Of a stretch of DNA of 64,000 nt, positions 57,938-64,000 are shown piece after piece. Position 1 is the first letter of the stretch. Each line of letters opens with the position of its first letter. A program made the translations under genes and the position numbers. Where the stretch lies: the NCBI GenBank assembly GCA_030268105.1, contig BSDZ01000078.1:3709001-3773000 (forward strand), read 5' to 3'. The notes below the pieces were generated by a model that saw only the letters and a list, made by a program, of their open reading frames with translations, did no database searches and had not been told where the DNA came from. Source of the DNA: Volvox africanus. Lineage: Eukaryota; Chlorophyta; Chlorophyceae; Chlamydomonadales; Volvocaceae.

Positions 57938-58083
57938 TTACAGCTTCTGCACCAGCTCCGCCGCGAACTCTAATAAGGTGTGCAGACTGTAAAACTCCCC
58001 CGTCTTCCGTTTGAAAGCTGGTGCTTTATCTTCAACCCTTATTTTTGTAGATGTGGTATCATATGTCCTCTTCGGCGGAGCTT
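57938..58083 (-). CDS. possible terminal exon, 47 residues
   Basis: A minus frame reading PPKRTYDTTSTKIRVEDKAP then KTGEFYSLHTLLEFAAELVQ and KL stop has good composition and ends at TAA. The only acceptor-like AG is GATAAG at 58084, with a poor pyrimidine tract. No upstream exon was fixed. Confidence 0.33.
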
Positions 58084-58527
58084 CTTATCACGACGTGTTT
58101 TCGCTTATGATGTCCCTGGTGCGTCATCCTTAAGCATGCAATCATGCTCTTAAATCACTTTACAGAATTTTTAAATTTTCCATATCGCGCATGCGGGCAT
58201 CCCTCGACGGCCGCTATTTTCAGCGATGTGGGTTTGTGTGAGTACGACAGTGTAAATCGACAAGTGACCTTCCTTGCCAGCTGCTATACGTTGCATATAC
58301 AGATAAGAATGAGTCTTAACTTACTCTATACGCGCGTAAGCTGGGCGTGAGGAAAAGGGCTTGTCACACCGCATCCAACGACTAGTATGCCATGCTAGGA
58401 TCAGATTGCTCCAGTGGATGTGTCGTACGCGCCTCATGGATCACCTTCCAGACGTACGGCTTGATGCGAAGAATGCTGGTCCTTAAGTTTTTTATATTCG
58501 AATGTCCGTTGCTCTGCTTTTCTAGGC

Positions 58528-59683
58528 ATGGCCAACGCCAAGTCCGTAACCGGGGCGACTAGGGCTCTGGCCAACGATGTGGGATCGACGGGAGGATCTG
58601 GAAGCGGAGGTGGAGGTGGTGGTGGTAGCAGCGGCAGCGGGGGTGGCGATGCGAGCAGTCCTCAGCCCCACCCCATGCGCAACTTCACCTTCGCTTTCGC
58701 CGTGCTCCTTGCAGGTGCGGACAGCGCATTGGCACTATTGGCGTGTGATGCCTGGCTGCCGCGTGGGCGGGGTCGGCAGTGGTGCCACCAGCCCAATGCG
58801 CTGTTGCGTCCACTGCTCCGCTGCGACCTCCGTCTCGGGTTCGACCTGAAACTGAAATTGTACTACAAAACCCAGTTCGTATTCAAGCTGACCATGCCGC
58901 ATACCCCATACATCAAGAGCTTGCATCTATTGCCCAGTACCGGTATTTTAAATTGTATGTGTACGGTAGTTATGTATGCAACCGTGTTCCTTTTGGAGCC
59001 GGCTCGCAGTTGGCGGCGTGCTGGCCTTAGCGCGGAAGGGAAGCGCCACGTCTCTGGGGGCGGGGGGCGGCGCGGCGCTCATACTGGCTCTATGCGCTCG
59101 CTCTATGGTGGGTGCCGCAGCTGTGGGCCCCGCACGCGTTGCTTTCGGTGAGTGAGAGAGGGTGGGGATACATCAGGGTGAGGAGGCCTGATCCATTCAC
59201 GGCAAGCAGCGGCTAGCGGGAACCTTTCTTAAGGACAAGTGTGTTTACGAGTTGCTGTGGAGGGATCTGATCTTCAGAAACCTCTACGGGCGGAGGGAGG
59301 GTACCTCTTGGATATGGATGCACAATTGGGTGATGATGATGGCTGGGGCAGGCGCTTGCAACGGCACCAATAACCGCTAACCCAGGTGCGGCCACGCGCA
59401 TGCATTTCGGTTTGTACGCATTAGGGTTTGTACAGTGCCCTCGGTCCGCGCCAGCTCCGATACCCATTTCTGGTCGTAGACCATGTTGATCGCATGGCTG
59501 AGACCTGCTGCCTTTTGCGCCCGTTTCCACTCGCGACTACTGCGCGCGGTACCAGCTCTGTGCACCTTGCTCGGCGTCGTGATGGCCAGCCGCTTCAACA
59601 ACAGCAAGAAGTTCTTCCCGGCGGGCATGGTGGCTCTGCTTTCGCTATCAATGGCCGTCGGCTTCGTTGTAGTAGGTCTCTAG
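58528..59683 (+). CDS. TMEM14-family small membrane protein
   Basis: Three exons in phase: 58528-58714, 59031-59147, 59556-59683; 143 aa. The N-terminal 50 residues are Ala/Ser/Gly-rich (about 15 consecutive Gly/Ser). The membrane part follows the TMEM14 pattern: FTFAFAVLLA, then ARKGSATSLGAGGGAALILA, then LCTLLGVVMASRFN and the family's C-terminal SKKFFPAGMVALLSLSM. TMEM14 proteins have three or four short helices; plant members (FAX) export fatty acids from plastids and animal TMEM14C works in mitochondrial haem synthesis. The Gly-rich N-terminus could mask a plastid transit peptide. A TTTTCTAG acceptor two bases before the ATG implies a leader intron or an earlier coding exon. Confidence 0.8.
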
Positions 59684-60623
59684 GCAACGTGCAGTCCAGT
59701 GCTATCCTCTAACCTTGGCGTTTGTTTGTATGATGGCCCGTACACCTCTCCGCACCTTCGTGGATCACAGCTCGCATTCTGGATCGGAGTGATTGCGCTA
59801 AATGCGCATCATGTAGATGCGAACCGCCGTGGCGGCAAAACCTGTAAGGTTTGGAGGGTTTCTTGGAATGCTGACCATTTTTCCCGGCAACCGGTTGATC
59901 GGGGACCTAATAGGGCAAGTTAGACTGGTGCCCATCGCGTGGTGTAATCGGTATGCATGGGTTCCGGTTCGGTGAAATGCGGCCAAAAGCTGACGAGGTA
60001 CGGCGTTTTAGTCCGAAGGTGTACTGCAGATTGCAGCCTGGCAAAACTTTTCGCGAATGGGCAGCAATGGCTGCAACCTTGAGGGTTGGCCTTCCGGCTT
60101 CGACAGCTTTGGCGGACGCCTTTTGAGCTGTGTTATTAAAACTATAAGCATGTGAGTGGGCTGTCCCTCCTTGAACTTAATGCTGAAGGCAGGTAAGAAA
60201 AGGAGGGAATTTATATCCGGGCGTTGTAAATATTCGCGTTGCTGTAAATTGATCCCAGCGGCCGTGCTTGACACCTGAGGGTGGTGCGAGCTTTCCCTGC
60301 TGGTGCGTTTGTTCTGCACTTGCCGTCTTTGGCTGGCAGTTTGTTGAATATAGGCAGAAGGTGGGCAGTTCATTGAACAATGGATGTTGGAACTACACCT
60401 TCCGATGATGAAGGGTAGCAACACGTACTACATGCGCAGTTGCGCACAGATGTTGGACGCAGCGTCGCAGCTGTCAAAGTCTAAAGCAAGCTGAAATGTG
60501 AGCGAACAGTTTGTAGCTTAATGCTGCCGACAGCACAGATGAATCATGAAGGATTACGTGAAAGGTTCGGAATAATAAAAAAAATTTCCGTGATACATAT
60601 ATATAGTTAGTACTGCGGTTCAG
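59684..60623. other. 0.9 kb intergenic, no gene seen
   Basis: Downstream of the TMEM14 gene and upstream of the exons at 60.6 kb. ATGGATGTTGGAACTACACC at about 60379 could be a start exon of the latter, but its GG|GTAGCA donor does not match in phase. Confidence 0.4.
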
Positions 60624-60910
60624 AGAAATTTCAAGCGCACGCCGAAGCCAGCGCTGGAGTCCACACAGGAGTCGCTCCAGCAAGGCGTGATGCGGCGCCT
60701 CCTTATCGAGTACGAGGCATGTCCCGTGCACACGTTAACTAAATCCTGCACGCTGCTGCAGGATCACATGAGGCCATCATGGCAACCAAGCAAGCGTCCA
60801 TCTCCATGTGCAACCTGGTGACCCCGCCCTACCTGCCCAACTATGCCCCTCTTACCCAGGAGCGCCTGAGTGCAACCTATGACGAAATAGCGACTGTAAA
60901 GGGACGATGA
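60624..60910 (+). CDS. two exons of a small unassigned protein
   Basis: Exon 1 begins after GCGGTTCAG at 60624 and reads RNFKRTPKPALESTQESL then QQGVMRRLLIEYEA. Exon 2, after CTGCTGCAG, reads SHEAIMATKQASISMCNLVT then PPYLPNYAPLTQERL and SATYDEIATVKGR, ending in TGA at 60908. Composition is clearly protein-like. The joint is unresolved: the obvious acceptor at 60762 needs one base carried over and no matching GT donor exists, while CCC|GTGCAC (60725) would fit an acceptor at 60771. Short Pro/Tyr-rich proteins of this look occur among ciliary microtubule inner proteins, but that is speculation. The start codon is not found. Confidence 0.45.
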
Positions 60911-61341
60911 CAAAGGGACCAGCTCCTGTACCACTCATTCCATAGACTAGCGCTGACTGACTGGGCACCTACTTTGAAGATCAAGGAGCACGAAAGCGTA
61001 TGGCAGAAAGTACATCCTCCCTTCCAGTCGAACAGGACTGATGTGTCCTTAAGTGCAGCACTGAGATGGTACCCGCGCTCTTTATGTCATGTTGAGAGCA
61101 TCCAAGTCACCCTAAACTTGAAGTGCATCCTAGCACAGCCTGCTTACGGACGTAAGAGTCTCACAACTCACAGGATCATATGTAGAGAGGTAATTCCACC
61201 ACGACCATCGCGATGTGGCGCTGCGAAAAACAGCCCCACGGCATAAGGGATATCGTGCTCTGCGAGCACTGCAGGACCAGCACCTGCGGCACGACCTGCG
61301 ATGCCTCGCGTCTGGCTGCGCTCCTGAGGCGCCATGCCGTA
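60911..61341. other. convergent intergenic region, no gene seen
   Basis: About 430 bases between the plus-strand exons and the minus-strand kelch gene; no coding frame supported. Confidence 0.45.
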
Positions 61342-64000
61342 TCACGTGAGGGTGCGGTAGGCCTTAGATTCGCTCCACAAGAAGGAGCCGTCGTCATAGA
61401 TGGCCTTGACACACAGGATGTACTCGGTGTTAGACTTGAGCCCGGTAATGCGGAAACGGCTCTCACGGCCCTGGTACACGTCTTTGACCACACCCGTGCC
61501 CGTCGCGATCATCAGCTTATAGCGCTCGATGCGGTCCGAGTTCTTGGTGGGGGGCCGCCAGCTCAGCTCCAGGAAGGAAACCCCGCAAACTGGCGTGTGG
61601 GACAGGATGGACAAGGGGTGGGAAAAGGATAAGGGATAAGGGCTGGCGCGGGTGAAATAGGGGGAAGAGCAGATTGGATCACCGCGGTTTGAGTGGTACC
61701 GATAACCCTTGAAGGTTCAGTCCGGGCAGTCCGGGTGCCGGGATCACGTTGTGCGGGAAAAACCCAATTGCAGTCCATTCGCGTGTAACAACAGCCTTTC
61801 TTCCCCGCAAAACCCGGTACCACTACCCTGTCATTTCTCCAGAGCCGTGTCTGACGATATCGGATATGTCTCGCAAACATTACGAGGACCCACAGAGCAT
61901 CAATTCTGCTTGGTCCAGGCTGGAATATGGGATATGTCAATTATGAAACGCGCACCTGCGTCATCTGACAGCTCCAGCTTCTCACTGAAGCCCATGTCCT
62001 TACGCCGGTTGGCCCGCAGCCGCTCAATATCCTCAGGTAGCGACCACTCAGTGATCTGGCGGTGGACGCAGCAGCATGGGAAAGGAATGGTGGCTATGTG
62101 AGGTTGTGTGAAACTGGATTCCTGTGAAACTGCAGCTCAAGATTCGGAAAGGACCTCAACCATAGGATGGCCATTACGACAGTTTGTCTTCCACTCTACG
62201 CCACCACGGAGGATTGCTTCTTGTTTTGAACCGAAATCCTTGCAAAGCTCGACCAGCAATTTCATTCCGATGTGGGCGATGCATTTCATCCGTACCACAC
62301 GACCTGGCCCATGTAACGTTCATGACCTCCCAAGCCTGCCACTCTGCCTGCCTCACCTGCAGCTCCCATAGCTTCTCGTGCATGCTAGGCTTGATGGTGA
62401 ATTGCCGGTTGCCAAAAAATGCAATGTAGGCTGCGTGTGGCTTCAGCCACATAACGCCGTTGGACCACGCCCCATCATCGAGCGTCTCCCACCGCGGCGA
62501 GTATAGATCAAGAGCACGCGTGTCGCACATGCAGCGGCCAGTTCCGGAGCAGCCTCCGGCGACCAGCAGGTACTTGCCTGGGCGGGGCAGATGTAAGGTT
62601 TATCACTGGGTTCATCTCGGCACTTTAGGACAAGTAGGAAACGGAGAATGCGCAGGTTTGCGCGTCCTCTAGTTCACGTGTTGGTAACAGATTAGTGCAG
62701 ATCCAAGGCAACCCCACCATCGAGCACTGCACGCCCCAACTAGCCCGGCCAGCTAAACGTCCAGCTCAGCCGGTCACCTGTCACGTGGGCCACCGCACAT
62801 TCCCGGGGCTCCGGCGCTTGTCCCATCTGTGGTTATCCGGAAGAAGATCAAGTGATGGAGGTCAAGTGATGGCGTTGGGTACTGAAGCGAACGTATCAGG
62901 GAACATGGCCGGGCTGGAGTAGGGCAAACAGGATATCTAGTGAGCAAAGCATCCAGGATACCAACAAAGCGAATTTCGGCGATACATGATACCATGACGC
63001 GCTGCGGACACTCACGTGTACGGCAACCGGGCTCCATGTGAGCTTCTCCAGGTCCAGATAGTGAACATCGTTAAGGCATCGGCTGCCGTCGTTGCCGCCA
63101 AAGACGTAAAGGCGCCGACCGTCGTCGGTGCATGTGGCAGCGGCACCTATGTGTATAAGCCGCGTGTAAATCATGGACATGTCAGCAGGAGGCAAGGTAC
63201 CTGGATTCCAGGCATAGCACTTGCCGCTTGCGTGTTAATAAACTGCAGGTCAGCCTTGAACAAAGGGCTGAACGGTTGGCGCCTCACGTCCCTTCACCAT
63301 GTGGCGCTCAGTGCTAATACGTTGCAGCAACCAAGCCAACAGTCCACCAACCTGTGCGCGGGGCGGGAACTGTTCCGAAGGTGCTGATGTGGCTCCATTG
63401 ACAACTGTCCTGATCGTACATCCATACGTCGTTGAGCAGCACACCGTCCGCGGAGGCGCCCCCGAATACGAACACACGCTCGCGGATGCAGCAGCTCGAA
63501 TGGCCCGACCGGGAGAGAGGCCGGTCAGCGCCCTGCACGACACAGTACGGACAGATATATGTGCGCCAGTGATGCACGACAATGCATGATTATGATTTAT
63601 ATATATTAATTTGTCTATATTAAGGTTTATATAATCTACATTGCTGCGTGGAAGAAGCCAGTTCCGCTGAGGCGGGTGCCGCATTGTAAATGTTCGATCG
63701 CGACAACACGATAAAACACACGCCCACCTACCCCCAGATCACTAAAATGCATCATGCCGCACCTTAATCTGTGGCGAGAGCCACTTCATCGTGTCTGCGT
63801 TGAGCAATGCCACATCTGATGCCGCCACTCCGTCGGCCCGCATCCCGCCAAACACCAGCAATTTAGTGCGGCCCACCACCACTGCCGAGTGGCTGTAGCT
63901 AGGCGCAAGCGTTCGCGCCGAGCTTGGCCGCTCCCACACACCACTCTCCACGTTGAGCACCGCGACCTCGCGGCCAACACTCTCCGATGAGGAGCCGCCC
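61342..64000 (-). CDS. kelch-repeat and fibronectin type III protein, 3' part
   Basis: Seven exons in phase; the 5' part lies beyond the right edge: 64000-63763 (partial), 63532-63352, 63146-63016, 62826-62778, 62577-62357, 62055-61956, 61589-61342; 388 residues present. Kelch blades are visible by HSAVVVGRTKLLVFGGM, GHSSCCIRERVFVFGGASAD, and DDGRRLYVFGGNDGSRCLND, each followed by a Trp strand (MKWLSPQ, CQWSHIS, LTWSPV). A linker helix (ITEWSLPEDIERLRANRRKD) precedes a fibronectin III domain (VSFLELSWRPPTKNSDRIER through GLKSNTEYILCVKAIYDDGS and FLWSESKAYRTLT stop). Kelch plus FN3 is the order found in host-cell-factor-type proteins, but it also occurs in unrelated kelch proteins, so I leave the symbol empty. 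A protein-binding scaffold is likely. Confidence 0.88.

Noticed and set aside
1..64000. CRISPR arrays, bacterial operons, integrases or phage genes
   Set aside because: Intron-containing eukaryotic genes throughout; no spaced direct repeats, Shine-Dalgarno organisation or phage-like proteins were seen.

Overview
This is nuclear DNA of a eukaryote, most likely a chlorophyte alga of the Chlamydomonadales/volvocine type. Genes are split by short to mid-sized GT-AG introns, proteins carry long Ala/Ser/Thr/Gly/Gln-rich disordered stretches, intergenic DNA is full of microsatellites, and one gene ends 62 bases before a TGTAA, the poly(A) signal of this group. An ectodomain with tandem Cys-containing repeats and leucine-rich repeats also fits green algae. 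The species cannot be named. All gene models were assembled by eye from reading frames, splice signals and intron phase, with no transcript data.

Left part (1-17.7 kb) is gene-poor. It holds a minus-strand 861-residue low-complexity protein (1072-3657), the 3' end of an unrecognised plus-strand gene (4099-4422), a well-supported four-exon secreted protein of 517 aa (6667-9512), and then about 8 kb of microsatellites, a 5 x 20 bp minisatellite, a long CCN/GGN tract and scattered exon-like fragments.

Middle part (17.7-34.1 kb) is a run of minus-strand genes: a signal-peptide, Cys-rich, LRR protein that appears to continue into a multi-pass membrane domain and a long disordered tail (17684-23594); the golgin CASP in 11 exons (25372-29487); a 379-aa unrecognised protein with a basic N-terminus and acidic segments (30610-32166); an 81-aa protein (32457-32778); and the LYR protein LYRM4/ISD11 of mitochondrial Fe-S assembly (33583-34063).

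Right part (36.4-64 kb): a 12-exon calcium-dependent protein kinase with an N-acylation motif and four EF hands, with one GC-AG intron (36395-40810); convergent to it NAA20, catalytic subunit of NatB (41639-42251); divergent from NAA20, a 2,021-residue largely disordered protein spread over 12 kb (42805-55125), whose introns carry repeat insertions; a small single-pass membrane protein; a TMEM14-family protein (58528-59683); two exons of a small unassigned protein (about 60.6-60.9 kb); and the 3' part of a kelch/fibronectin III protein that runs off the right edge (61342-64000).

There is no operon logic here: the recognised genes belong to separate housekeeping and signalling functions (Golgi tethering, Fe-S biogenesis, N-terminal acetylation, Ca2+ signalling). 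The candidates for something undescribed are the LRR/membrane protein, the giant disordered protein with spaced amphipathic-basic patches, the secreted 517-aa protein and the 379-aa protein.
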